Origin: Variovorax sp. PBL-H6
Lineage (GTDB): Bacteria; Pseudomonadota; Gammaproteobacteria; Burkholderiales; Burkholderiaceae_C
Length of the DNA: 64,000 nucleotides
Assembly (NCBI RefSeq): GCF_901827155.1
Contig: NZ_LR594660.1
Coordinates: 1 to 64,000, forward strand
Direction: 5' to 3'
Shown: positions 43,045-50,836 of the stretch, one piece after another
Layout: each line of letters begins with the position of its first letter
How positions within the stretch are numbered: position 1 is the first letter of the stretch
Program-made: the position numbers and the translations under genes
Notes under the pieces: model-generated
Told to the model about the DNA's origin: nothing
Seen by the model: only the letters and a program-made list of their open reading frames with translations
Database searches by the model: none

Positions 43045-44406
43045 TTAAGGGAAGTCTTTGTCCAAAGTCGCCGTCACGAACGTCACCTGCTCTGCGACAG
43101 GTTTGCCCTCGCTGGTGCGCGCAACCCACAGAAGAATCTGCGAGCGCAGCCCCTTGACGACGTCCTCATCGACCACCGCCAGCTCGAACGCGCGAGCCAT
43201 GGTTCGGGTCGTCGGGATGTTTTTCACCAGCCCGTTGTTCATCGCCTCACCCATGTGCTTGAAGAACTTGAGAGCCTTCGTCACCTCGGTAGCGGAGAGC
43301 CCGTTCTTGACCGCAATCCCCGTGAGGATGCGCTTCAGTTCAGCCTCGTTCGTGTCCTTGCGCAGCACGATGAATCGCTCGGCCAACGCCGGGTCACAGT
43401 CATCCACCGCATATTCGGAGCCCACGTTGGTGGTCGCCACGACACAGAGGTTTTCGACCGGGCATTCGAGCGTTTCTTCGCTCGCGATGCCGTCTTCCAC
43501 AGATACGATTCGACCGGTGCGCAGCCGGTACACCCCGTTGTCCGGCGAGAACGCCGTCAGCAGGATGGAAAGCTCGCGATTGGGGATGCGCAGAATTTCG
43601 TCCAGCACCAGCACCGTCTTGCCCTTCTGAGCTTTGCGGAACGCCTCGGAAAGCGGTCCGTCCTTCCACACCATCTGGCCAGGGCCGTATGGCACAAGAA
43701 AGCCGAGCAGGTCGGGCGCCTCGATACCTTCGTGCCCCGGGCATTCCACGTACGGCAGCTTTCGGCTGCGCGCGAACGCGCGAGCTTCGAAGGTCTTACC
43801 TGCGCCGCGGTCACCCTCGTAGAGCACCGGCACTCGGAAGGCCAGGTCGGCAAGGGTGTAGTGCTTCGAGGACGCGGCGGCCGTTGGCGGGACGCCGCTC
43901 GCAACGGCCTTGTAGTCCGTTGCCAGCTCGGTCGCGAAGTCCGGGTTGTTCGTCTTCAGGTGAAACAGGAACGTTTCGACGTGCTTGCAAATCTTGTTGC
44001 TTCGCATCAGCCGCCAGAAGTTGCAGCCCGTCGACTCCGGCATTTTCGCGAAGCCTTCGGACATCATTTGGGCAATCAGCGTCCTCGGGTCGGAAGTTCC
44101 TTCCGCCGCCTTTTTGCAGCGCTCCTTCGCTTGCGCGTCGGTGAGGTCCTTGCCTTCGGAGAACTTGTCGCCACACCACAGGTTGTAGGTCGGCGCTCCG
44201 GCCAGTTCCCGATAGGATACGAAGACCGTGTGGTCGCCTGTCGGGGTCGTCACGCGCGCGCGGTAGGCCGCAGCCAGCGAGACGGACTTGTCGGTTATGT
44301 CTTCAAATGGGTAAAACAGCTTCTCGAGCTGGGTCACCGTGCCGTCCACGTGAGTGGAGCTGTTCACGAAGAGGTCGAGCTCGAGAGCCGTCTTGTTGTA
44401 TTGCAT
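43045..44406 (-). CDS. MoxR/CobS-type AAA+ ATPase
   Basis: 453 residues. The first 180 residues are an N-terminal domain I do not recognise; then a MoxR-type AAA+ core: Walker A GDRGAGKT at 198-205, Walker B VLVLDEILR at 265-272, PVENLCVVATTN as sensor 1 and LAERFIVLR as the arginine-finger region. In MoxR-VWA pairs the ATPase remodels or activates a target bound by the VWA protein, here the gene directly downstream. AAGGA-type site before ATG 44406. No accompanying substrate gene is obvious. Confidence 0.85.
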   Translation of the reverse strand: MQYNKTALELDLFVNSSTHVDGTVTQLEKLFYPFEDITDKSVSLAAAYRARVTTPTGDHTVFVSYRELAGAPTYNLWCGDKFSEGKDLTDAQAKERCKKAAEGTSDPRTLIAQMMSEGFAKMPESTGCNFWRLMRSNKICKHVETFLFHLKTNNPDFATELATDYKAVASGVPPTAAASSKHYTLADLAFRVPVLYEGDRGAGKTFEARAFARSRKLPYVECPGHEGIEAPDLLGFLVPYGPGQMVWKDGPLSEAFRKAQKGKTVLVLDEILRIPNRELSILLTAFSPDNGVYRLRTGRIVSVEDGIASEETLECPVENLCVVATTNVGSEYAVDDCDPALAERFIVLRKDTNEAELKRILTGIAVKNGLSATEVTKALKFFKHMGEAMNNGLVKNIPTTRTMARAFELAVVDEDVVKGLRSQILLWVARTSEGKPVAEQVTFVTATLDKDFP

Positions 44407-44550
44407 GGTTTTCCTTGGTTATGTCCTGCGCCGTATAGCTAGCGGGGCAGGGCAGCCGAGGAAGGGTTTAGGAGAGCCCGCCGGCGGGTCCGCCAGGCTG
44501 CAGGCCGGCGGCCTAAGACCGGTCCTGAGCGCCCCTTTCGGGCGCCAATG

Positions 44551-44579
44551 TTCACTGGGCGAGGGCAGGGCGCTATACC
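44551..44579 (+). promoter_or_regulatory. Putative promoter of the gene at 44610
   Basis: TTCACT, 17-bp spacer, TATACC at 44574-44579; start near 44586, 24 nt before ATG. Confidence 0.5.
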
Positions 44580-44609
44580 TCTCAGGCCAACCAGACAAAA
44601 GGACAAGTC

Positions 44610-44861
44610 ATGCCGAACCAAGAAAGTCAGCACTCCGATTGGCACCGCAAGGGGCATTTCGCCGTCGTGACCCCGCGGCCCCACAATGCCGTCCTCTACG
44701 ACACCTTCAGCGACACGGCCTACGGCGCCCGCGCGGCCTTCGTTCGCGAGCACGCCCTCATTTGGTCGAACGCCCTGAAGAAGGGCTACACCATGGCCGA
44801 GTTCGCCAAGGCCGGTGTGGTCGTCGACACGCGCCAGGCTCAGGCCGTCGAAGAGGGCTGA
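44610..44861 (+). CDS. Small hypothetical protein
   Basis: 83 residues, not recognised; AVLYDTFSDTAYGARAAFVR and LKKGYTMAEFAKAGVVVDT look like a folded alpha/beta unit. AAGGA nine bases before ATG and its own promoter upstream. First of a short + strand series with the genes at 44928 and 45317. Confidence 0.65.
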   Translation: MPNQESQHSDWHRKGHFAVVTPRPHNAVLYDTFSDTAYGARAAFVREHALIWSNALKKGYTMAEFAKAGVVVDTRQAQAVEEG

Positions 44862-44927
44862 GGGGCGGCGTCCCCTCCCAAGACCCAGCGGACATTGCTA
44901 CAGGGAAGACCTCACGTTCACCAAACG

Positions 44928-45179
44928 ATGCACCAAATCAACAAGCAGATATTCAAGACGCCCAGCGGAACCGTCCGCGGGATGGCCCAGCTCGAGGTCG
45001 GGCTCAAGGGCAAGACCGAGACGGTCATCAAGGCTACGTTGCTGACGGACAAGACGCCTGACATCAGCATCAAGCTGCCGTCGCGTCTCACACCCAGCGA
45101 TTTGCGCGCTCTCGGCGCCGGCGTCCTGGCTTTTGCTGACAAGCTCGACGAGCTCGACGCGCTCCGGACCGCTGTCTAG
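44928..45179 (+). CDS. Small hypothetical protein
   Basis: 83 residues from ATG 44928, not recognised. Beta-rich first half (GTVRGMAQLEVGLKGKTE), helical second half (LGAGVLAFADKLDELDAL). A strong terminator begins 19 bp after its stop, closing the unit that starts at 44551. Confidence 0.6.
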   Translation: MHQINKQIFKTPSGTVRGMAQLEVGLKGKTETVIKATLLTDKTPDISIKLPSRLTPSDLRALGAGVLAFADKLDELDALRTAV

Positions 45180-45197
45180 ATTCGTTTCGCTCATTCC

Positions 45198-45228
45198 AAA
45201 GCCCTGTGACCTGTTCACAGGGCTTTTT
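45198..45228 (+). terminator. Strong rho-independent terminator
   Basis: AAAGCCCTGTGA pairs with TCACAGGGCTTT, four-base loop, followed by TT. Confidence 0.9.
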
Positions 45229-45316
45229 CCACGCTGGCCCGCACGAACGGTGGCGGCCGCGGGCTTGCCGCGCCGGCAGAACGGTGGGACCATCCGCGTC
45301 CCAGGAGGTACCCCTG

Positions 45317-45889
45317 ATGCCAAACCCGACGCCATTCGTTGCCGCGAAAAAGAAGGTCCACAACCGAGGGGTCGCACCAGATGCCTTCCTGGACGAAATC
45401 GTCGCATGGGCCAAAACCGCTCCCGACGACATCTTCGCACCTCGACCGCAGCACGAAATCTATTCCGACGTTGCCCCGGTGCTCGGCCCCTTCACGCCTG
45501 GCGATATGCGCCAGAGGAGGGCGGTCATGCTTGAGGTGTTACGGGTGCTCGCCGGCTACGAGAGTTCCTGGAAGTGGACCGCAGGCGTCGATACGACGAA
45601 CCCGGACTCGAACACGCCGTGCACCATCGAGGCTGGAATCTTCCAGGTCTCGGGTAACTCCATGAATTTCGACCAGTCCCTCAAGGACCTGGTGCGAGCC
45701 GCCGCCGGCACTCTCGATTGCGAGGCGTTCCAGGCAGTCACCAAGGCCAACCATGCGTTCGCCATCGAGTACTGTGCCCGGCTCCTGCGGTTCACCCTGG
45801 AGCACCACGGCCCCATCCGAGACAAGCACATCCACCAATGGCTGAGCAAGGAAGCTGTCGCCGAGTTCGAAAAGGCTCTCGCGTCTTGA
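45317..45889 (+). CDS. Putative lysozyme-like cytoplasmic or endolysin-type protein
   Basis: 190 residues from ATG 45317 with AGGAGGT eight bases upstream. VLAGYESSWKWTAGVDTT followed by IEAGIFQVSGNSM resembles the catalytic Glu and the following motif of transglycosylase/lysozyme-fold domains. No signal peptide, which would fit a phage-type endolysin or a non-enzymatic relative. Fold assignment by eye, moderate to low. Confidence 0.5.
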   Translation: MPNPTPFVAAKKKVHNRGVAPDAFLDEIVAWAKTAPDDIFAPRPQHEIYSDVAPVLGPFTPGDMRQRRAVMLEVLRVLAGYESSWKWTAGVDTTNPDSNTPCTIEAGIFQVSGNSMNFDQSLKDLVRAAAGTLDCEAFQAVTKANHAFAIEYCARLLRFTLEHHGPIRDKHIHQWLSKEAVAEFEKALAS

Positions 45890-45908
45890 AGCTTGCCCCC
45901 AGGGCGGG

Positions 45909-46742
45909 CTACCGCCCGCGCTGCTGCTCGGCAAACGCGTGAATGGCAGCCAGCACCTCCTCGGCGCTCGTCGCGGCCCGAAAACGGCCCGCTTCGTGCG
46001 GCGTCAAGACTTCAGGCGCCTGGCCTGGCAACAGGAATTGGATGCACAGCAGCCCCGCGTCCAAGGCTGCCCGGACACCGGGAGGGCTGTCTTCCACCGC
46101 AACGATGACGAGCGGGCCGGATTTTGTCGACAAAAACTTATCGGCCAACAGCGCGGCCCCTCGCAAATACCCCTCAGGGTGCGGCTTTGACTGCGTCACA
46201 TCGTCTGCCGTCAGCACGAAGGCGAAGTGCTCGCTGGCCGGGCCCACGGCTTTGAGGTTGGCAGTCACCTGGGCAGGGATGCCGCTCGTAACCACGCCCT
46301 GGAGAGCTTTGGCGGATTCGAGCTGTCTGACCACCTCTGGTATCGAGCCTCGGGCTTCGATGCGGTGTGCTTGCGCCAGGTAGTGGTCGAGGAGCAGAGC
46401 GAGCCACTGGTCCAGCGAGAGTACCTGCTTGATTTCAGGGCGAATGCTCACCAGCCAGTGGTAGACGTTCTTGTCGCCAGCGCCGTATAGCGGCATTTGG
46501 GCCTCCACAGGCGCGCCTTCCGCTCCAGGCACGGTGAAGCGCTGTACCGTCGAGAAAGCAGCTGCGGGAATCTCGACGCCGCAGCGGCGCGCCACCGCGA
46601 CCAACTTCTCCATGTGAAGTGGCTCGCTGCGCACAAGGACGCCGTCGACGTCCCAAAGGATACCTACGCCGGGGAGGGCGGGTAAGACGGGGAGGTCACT
46701 CCTGGCGGGAGCGGCTTGACGCAAAGCAGATAGTTGGGGCAT
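45909..46742 (-). CDS. HAD-superfamily phosphatase (beta-phosphoglucomutase-like)
   Basis: 277 residues from ATG 46742. HAD motifs: DVDGVLVRSE (nucleophile Asp and acid Asp), GVVTSGIP (motif II), SKPHPEGYL (motif III Lys) and VEDSPPGVRAAL (motif IV). A helical cap between motifs I and II makes it subclass IA. Substrate unknown. A parS-like palindrome lies inside the gene at 46121-46136. A decayed copy of its middle part occurs at about 50385-50475. Confidence 0.85.
   Translation of the reverse strand: MPQLSALRQAAPARSDLPVLPALPGVGILWDVDGVLVRSEPLHMEKLVAVARRCGVEIPAAAFSTVQRFTVPGAEGAPVEAQMPLYGAGDKNVYHWLVSIRPEIKQVLSLDQWLALLLDHYLAQAHRIEARGSIPEVVRQLESAKALQGVVTSGIPAQVTANLKAVGPASEHFAFVLTADDVTQSKPHPEGYLRGAALLADKFLSTKSGPLVIVAVEDSPPGVRAALDAGLLCIQFLLPGQAPEVLTPHEAGRFRAATSAEEVLAAIHAFAEQQRGR
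46121..46136. promoter_or_regulatory. Candidate parS-like site inside the HAD gene
   Basis: ATTTTGTCGACAAAAA contains the perfect 14-bp palindrome TTTTGTCGACAAAA and matches the three sites near parAB with one or two differences. Distance to rep-par is about 43 kb in this window. Confidence 0.5.
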
Positions 46743-46933
46743 GCACCGTCTAGCAAGGAGCCCCTGAAAGCCGCACCTCGCGATACACTCCGGAATAGTG
46801 GGTAGCAGCCCCGCCGTTCGCGCCTCCTCCAGGCTTGGTGAATCTGCTCTTCGAACTCTTGTCGCCACCTTGGTTTTCCCAGGCCGGCGTAATGCGAACA
46901 ACGCCTGTTGATGTGCCTGGATATGGAGAAACC

Positions 46934-47623
46934 ATGGAATTCAAATCGACGCATACGCATGACTCGCTTTACAGCCTCAAGGCTCAGGCGGAGGCATTGC
47001 AGGTGCAAGCCAACGCCTCAGGGCACCCGCTCAAGCGAGCCGACGCATTGGAGGCCGTCGCAAAGCAGAACGGCTTCAGGGACTGGAATGCGGCCGCGGC
47101 GGCCGGCAAGGCCGGAAGGCTCGTCGCAGGCTCGGATGCCGCGCCCTGGACAACCATCGACGCACCGTTGCCCCAGCTTCGGTTGCGCGTGCAACGACCA
47201 GGGGACCAGAGCCATGCAGCGGTGGTTGAGCTCATGCGTTGGGCCAAGCAATTGGATTACATCGGCGACCACGTATCGGACGACCCAGGCGTGGGCGACC
47301 TGATGGCCCACATCGGAGGTGACATCCCGTACGTGTTCGTCCGTGACCCTGGGCGATTCGAGGACGACCTGTTCCACCTTTGCGACCGGGGTTACGACGA
47401 CATTGAAGGCGTGGTGTTCACGCGGGAGCAACTCGAGGAGTCGGGGGTCGTCGCATGGCAGAAGCTTCGTGGCTCCCACGACGGCGACAGGATGTTCTCA
47501 GTCGTGGACGACAACTTGCGAATGCACTCCGACCGCGTGGAGCTCAAACAAGCCGCGCGTGTTGTCGCGAGCATCGCAATGATGGCGGACCAACTGAGCG
47601 ACGCGTCAAGGGCTCGCCCTTAG
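46934..47623 (+). CDS. Hypothetical protein with Glyoxalase_8-like N-terminal helix pair
   Basis: 229 residues from ATG 46934 with GGAG eight bases upstream. LKAQAEALQVQANASGHPL followed by DALEAVAKQNGFRDWNAA is the recurrent motif found at the termini of many plasmid and toxin-associated proteins labelled glyoxalase superfamily. The remaining 160 residues (IPYVFVRDPGRFEDDLFHL, GVVFTREQLEESGV) are not recognised. Confidence 0.6.
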   Translation: MEFKSTHTHDSLYSLKAQAEALQVQANASGHPLKRADALEAVAKQNGFRDWNAAAAAGKAGRLVAGSDAAPWTTIDAPLPQLRLRVQRPGDQSHAAVVELMRWAKQLDYIGDHVSDDPGVGDLMAHIGGDIPYVFVRDPGRFEDDLFHLCDRGYDDIEGVVFTREQLEESGVVAWQKLRGSHDGDRMFSVVDDNLRMHSDRVELKQAARVVASIAMMADQLSDASRARP

Positions 47624-47650
47624 AGGGCCGAGCCGAACTGGACCAAAGAT

Positions 47651-48007
47651 ATGGACGATGAGAACCTAGCACTGGCCGCAGTAGCTCGCGCGGTGCACTC
47701 GCTTTCTGTTCCGGAGAAGAGGCTCCTAAGGCTTGCCCTCGAAGGGGCCCCTGGGCGGCGTATCACGCCATCGGAGTACGGTGCAAGGTTCGGGCTCAGC
47801 CAAGGCCCCGCCGCCGCGGACCTGAGAACTGCGGCTGATGGGCTGTTTGACGCAACCGTGAAGTTCCCGGGAAGCCGACCCGGCTCTTACGAGATGCGGC
47901 GCCTGCTCACTGCCTGCGACCAGAAGGGTCCGGGGTCGGTACGGCTAACCATTGCCTCTGTCGTCCGGGAGCTCCTGGTGCGAATCCCTGAGTACCTCGA
48001 GGAATAG
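47651..48007 (+). CDS. Rep_3-like protein reduced to the first winged helix
   Basis: 118 residues. LSVPEKRLLRLALEGAPG, ITPSEYGARFGLSQGPAAADL and a helix-wing that ends IPEYLEE match the first winged-helix domain of Rep_3 initiators; the second DNA-binding winged helix is absent. It is not a copy of the rep gene at the left edge. It could be a relic of another plasmid or a Rep-like regulator. Starts 27 bases after the previous stop. Confidence 0.6.
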   Translation: MDDENLALAAVARAVHSLSVPEKRLLRLALEGAPGRRITPSEYGARFGLSQGPAAADLRTAADGLFDATVKFPGSRPGSYEMRRLLTACDQKGPGSVRLTIASVVRELLVRIPEYLEE

Positions 48008-48070
48008 GGGTCCGCGCGCTAGCGCGCGGAACAGGGAAGGTCGGCGTCGAATCAGCCGCCGGAGACTTCG

Positions 48071-48754
48071 GATAACCGGTATTTCGATGGCCAAGAGGAG
48101 TTCCGTAAGGCACTTCAGGCACTTGCGTCACTTCAGGCTCGCGAGGATTGACCCTGCGCGAAAGGGCCAGGGACCAGGCCCCCCGCTTATCGGCTATGGC
48201 CTCGGGCTACGAGCATGGCAGCTTCCTCAGCCAACCCACAGGATGCGGCAGCTGCTGCAAATTCCCTTTGGCCCGCGGTCGTGTTCGGCCACCAGCGAAA
48301 CGCTGGCGGGGAGTGGTCGGGTCCTTCCAAAGACCTCAGGGCCGCCTTCCAGACATCGTCTTCCCGTAGCGAATCTGGAGCCGGAAGGGGGTCGAGGCAG
48401 TCGAGCACGTCCCCCAGCGACCCGCCACATGCAGTTGCGAGCTGCATCTCCGCTAGCTGAACCACTTCGTCCCTAGTCGCCGAAATTACCCGGTACGAGG
48501 CCCAAGGCTTGTCTTTAACGATGCACAACACTTCACGGTCCTGCATCTGCTGCATGAGCTTCCGAGCGGCGGGTTCCAGCGCCTGGCTACACCGACGGCG
48601 CTCGTCGTAGTGGTCGAGGGATTGCTTGCTAGCTCGTTGCATGCTGGAGGAATCTCGGGGTTCGGACAGGCGGGGTAGGCGGGGTAGGCGGGCCCAAAAT
48701 AGTAGCCGACGAAACCACTCGAAGTCCAACCTCCTGCTTCTGATAACCGGTATT
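48071..48754. repeat. 13-bp direct repeat pair flanking one gene
   Basis: GATAACCGGTATT occurs at 48071-48083 and at 48742-48754, bracketing the minus-strand gene at 48187-48642. The core ACCGGT is palindromic. Could be a regulator site pair or small duplication. Confidence 0.4.
48187..48642 (-). CDS. Hypothetical protein
   Basis: 151 residues from ATG 48642, not recognised. LCIVKDKPWASYRVISATRDEV and a Trp-rich SPPAFRWWPNTT element look folded; acidic-helical C-terminus. The frame is open upstream to 48879, but that part is Arg-rich noise. No clear ribosome site. Confidence 0.55.
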   Translation of the reverse strand: MQRASKQSLDHYDERRRCSQALEPAARKLMQQMQDREVLCIVKDKPWASYRVISATRDEVVQLAEMQLATACGGSLGDVLDCLDPLPAPDSLREDDVWKAALRSLEGPDHSPPAFRWWPNTTAGQREFAAAAASCGLAEEAAMLVARGHSR

Positions 48755-49026
48755 AGCAGAACTGGCGCCCCGGAGCTCAGCAGGAGCTCAGCCCTTAGTC
48801 GCGAGCTCTGCGGCGAACGTCTCGCAATAAAGGGGCCATGGTGCCGATTCCGGGGTAAGCCAGACTCGGGCTCGACCAATGGCGCCGAGGCGGAGCACGC
48901 CGGGTGAAAGGCGCAGCCGAAGGGTCACAACGGCCGTAGGTAGGACCCAAACGGGCGTTTCGCCTGCGTATAAATCGCGACCCCTAGACGCGCTATAGCC
49001 GCCGCAAGCGCGGCCCTCAACAACAC

Positions 49027-49126
49027 CAGCACCCACAAGGATATTCACTCGTAGCACCGCCTTCTGCACAAGCAGGCGGAAAGGTCGACTCACGCTTGCT
49101 ACGGGTGCTGCTCTTTCTTGGAGCAG
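49027..49126 (+). ncRNA. Structured cis-regulatory leader, copy 1, upstream of methyltransferase 1
   Basis: P1 CAGCACCC (49027-49034) with GGGTGCTG (49103-49110); P2 GTAGCA (49051-49056) with TGCTAC (49097-49102); P3 CCGCC with GGCGG (49079 side) capped by TGC-ACAA-GCA. An invariant 16-nt 5' bulge ACAAGGATATTCACTC lies between P1 and P2. Immediately after, CTGCTC (49108-49113) pairs with GAGCAG (49121-49126) and hides the GGAG ribosome site; it shares bases 49108-49110 with P1, so the two folds exclude each other. A TATAGC box lies at 49 bases upstream of copy-conserved P1. The element is duplicated at 50733. Confidence 0.7.
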
Positions 49127-49129
49127 ACC

Positions 49130-50158
49130 TTGGCCAGTGCCAGTGCAATCCGCGCTACCAGCGCAAACAATAACTCACTCGCCGCGGCGAAACGCGCAAA
49201 AAACGACGAGTTCTACACCCAGCTTTCCGACATCGAGAAAGAGCTACGGCAGTACAAGGACCACTTTAAGGACAAGGTCGTCTTCTGCAACTGCGACGAC
49301 CCTGAGTGGTCGAGTTTCTGGAAGTACTTCACGCTAAATTTCACGCATCTTCGGTTGGCCAAAGTTGTCGCGACTCATTACGCTCGAGGCGAAGTCTCCT
49401 ACAAGCGTGAATACACCGGTGGCAGCGACATGGCGGGTGTCAGGACTTCCCTCGAGGGGGACGGAGATTTTCGGAGTGCTGAGTGCATCGAGTTGCTCTG
49501 CGAAGCCGACATCGTGGTGACTAATCCCCCCTTCTCCCTTTTCAGGGAATACGTCGCCCAATTGATAGAGCATCAGAAGAAATTTGTGATTATTGGCAAC
49601 AATAACGCCATTACCTACAAAGACATCTTCAGGCTGCTCAGGGATGGCCAACTATGGCTTGGTCATTCTGCGAACAAGACGATGGAGTTTAAGTTGTCGG
49701 CCGACTATGAAAAGTGGGATAGGCTGGACGAAGCTGGCAACAAGTTCGGCAAGGTTCCTGCCATTTCTTGGTTCACGAATCTTCCGCACGAGAAGCGCAA
49801 CGAAGAAATCATTCTTGTTAAGGAGTACCGTGGCCACGAATATGCGTACCCCAGTTATGCCAATTACGACGCCATCGAGGTGTCGCAGGTAAAGGACCTG
49901 CCAAAAGACTATTCTGGAGACATGGGCGTACCTATTACGTTCCTGGATAAACATAGCCCTCATCAGTTCGAAATAATAGGACTAGGGATTGCCAGCTCTG
50001 GGCTTGAAATTGGCGTCAAACCCTATCTAGCTGAGCACAAGGCTTATAGGAAAACCGTACAACAGAGAGGAGCGGTCGACGGCGACCTCTACATGTTGCG
50101 GGAGAGCGAGGTTGTCGTGCCGTATGCGCGAATCATCATCAGGTCCAAGACTTTATAA
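49130..50158 (+). CDS. EcoRI-type adenine-specific DNA methyltransferase 1
   Basis: 342 residues from TTG 49130; GGAG (49120-49123) is six bases upstream and the TTG and site are conserved in the second copy. Matches the EcoRI modification methylase family: KNDEFYTQLSDIEKEL, VVFCNCDDPEWSSFWKYF as the cofactor-binding region, FRSAECIELL and catalytic TNPPFSLFREYV (NPPF at 132-135). It should methylate adenine at a short palindrome. Base composition is lower in GC than the neighbours, a sign of transfer. Its expression should depend on the leader described at 49027. Confidence 0.9.
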   Translation: MASASAIRATSANNNSLAAAKRAKNDEFYTQLSDIEKELRQYKDHFKDKVVFCNCDDPEWSSFWKYFTLNFTHLRLAKVVATHYARGEVSYKREYTGGSDMAGVRTSLEGDGDFRSAECIELLCEADIVVTNPPFSLFREYVAQLIEHQKKFVIIGNNNAITYKDIFRLLRDGQLWLGHSANKTMEFKLSADYEKWDRLDEAGNKFGKVPAISWFTNLPHEKRNEEIILVKEYRGHEYAYPSYANYDAIEVSQVKDLPKDYSGDMGVPITFLDKHSPHQFEIIGLGIASSGLEIGVKPYLAEHKAYRKTVQQRGAVDGDLYMLRESEVVVPYARIIIRSKTL

Positions 50159-50384
50159 GAGGCTCGCCTTTAAACATTTGCCCGCAACAAAATGCTTATC
50201 GGCGACCTTTAAGCAGAGTGGTTTAAGCCCGGCCGTCTGTTCGAGGGCGTCCGGAACGCAAGGCCGGCTTACCTGCGTGAGTTCGCTTACAAGGATTAGC
50301 ACCGAACGTGACGGCCCTCCGGAGGGCAAAGCACCCGTTGGACGGGCCGGCTGCTTCGAGGGTAGCTGACACTTGGGGGAGGGA

Positions 50385-50475
50385 TGCCTCTGATAACGAC
50401 GCCCTGGAGCGCCCCAGCTAGTGAGAGTTGTCTCCATGTCAGGTATCGAGCCGCCCACTTCGATACGTTGCACTG
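50385..50475 (-). pseudogene. Decayed fragment of a HAD phosphatase gene
   Basis: Reading the minus strand in two frames gives QRIEVGGSIPDMETTLTS and then LAGALQGVVIRGIP, which parallel HRIEARGSIPEVVRQLES and SAKALQGVVTSGIP of the HAD protein at 45909. A frame break separates the parts. The rest of 50159-50690 holds nothing else I can support. Confidence 0.55.
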
Positions 50476-50732
50476 GTCAGGGGCTGGCCGCGGAGCTATC
50501 GCTTCGGGGTCGGCGGCCTTACGGTATCCCACCCTCCGACAACCGCGAGGGTCTCAATGAGCGTCCGCGCCACCTCCTCAAATCTTTGGGGGCCTAGCAC
50601 GGCCGCGCTGGCCGGCTGCAGCCATGCTCGCTCCATCTGGTGGTCGCGCCCGAGGCGCAGACTCATCGCGGATTTAAAACGCGGCCTTTATACGCGTTAT
50701 AGCCGCCGAAAGTGCGGCGCTTAACCCATCGC

Positions 50733-50833
50733 CAGCACCCACAAGGATATTCACTCGTAGCACCGCCTCACTGCGATAGCAGGCGGAAAAGTTGACTCGC
50801 GCTTGCTACGGGTGCTGCTCTCTCTTGGAGCAG
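50733..50833 (+). ncRNA. Structured cis-regulatory leader, copy 2, upstream of methyltransferase 2
   Basis: Same architecture as copy 1: P1 50733-50740 with 50810-50817, P2 50757-50762 with 50804-50809, P3 CCGCC with GGCGG and terminal TGC-GATA-GCA, and the ribosome-site hairpin CTGCTC (50815-50820) with GAGCAG (50828-50833). Loops differ (ACAA against GATA, TTC against TCAC) while stems are kept, and the 5' bulge is unchanged, the pattern expected of a selected RNA rather than of plain duplication. Confidence 0.7.
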
Positions 50834-50836
50834 ACT

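Noticed and set aside
43042..44442. 466-codon plus-strand frame opposite the MoxR gene
   Set aside because: His/Arg/Val-rich shadow; the minus strand has all AAA+ motifs.
49027..49126. Assignment of the leader to a known SAM or SAH riboswitch class
   Set aside because: The conserved segments do not match any consensus I can recall with confidence; left unnamed.
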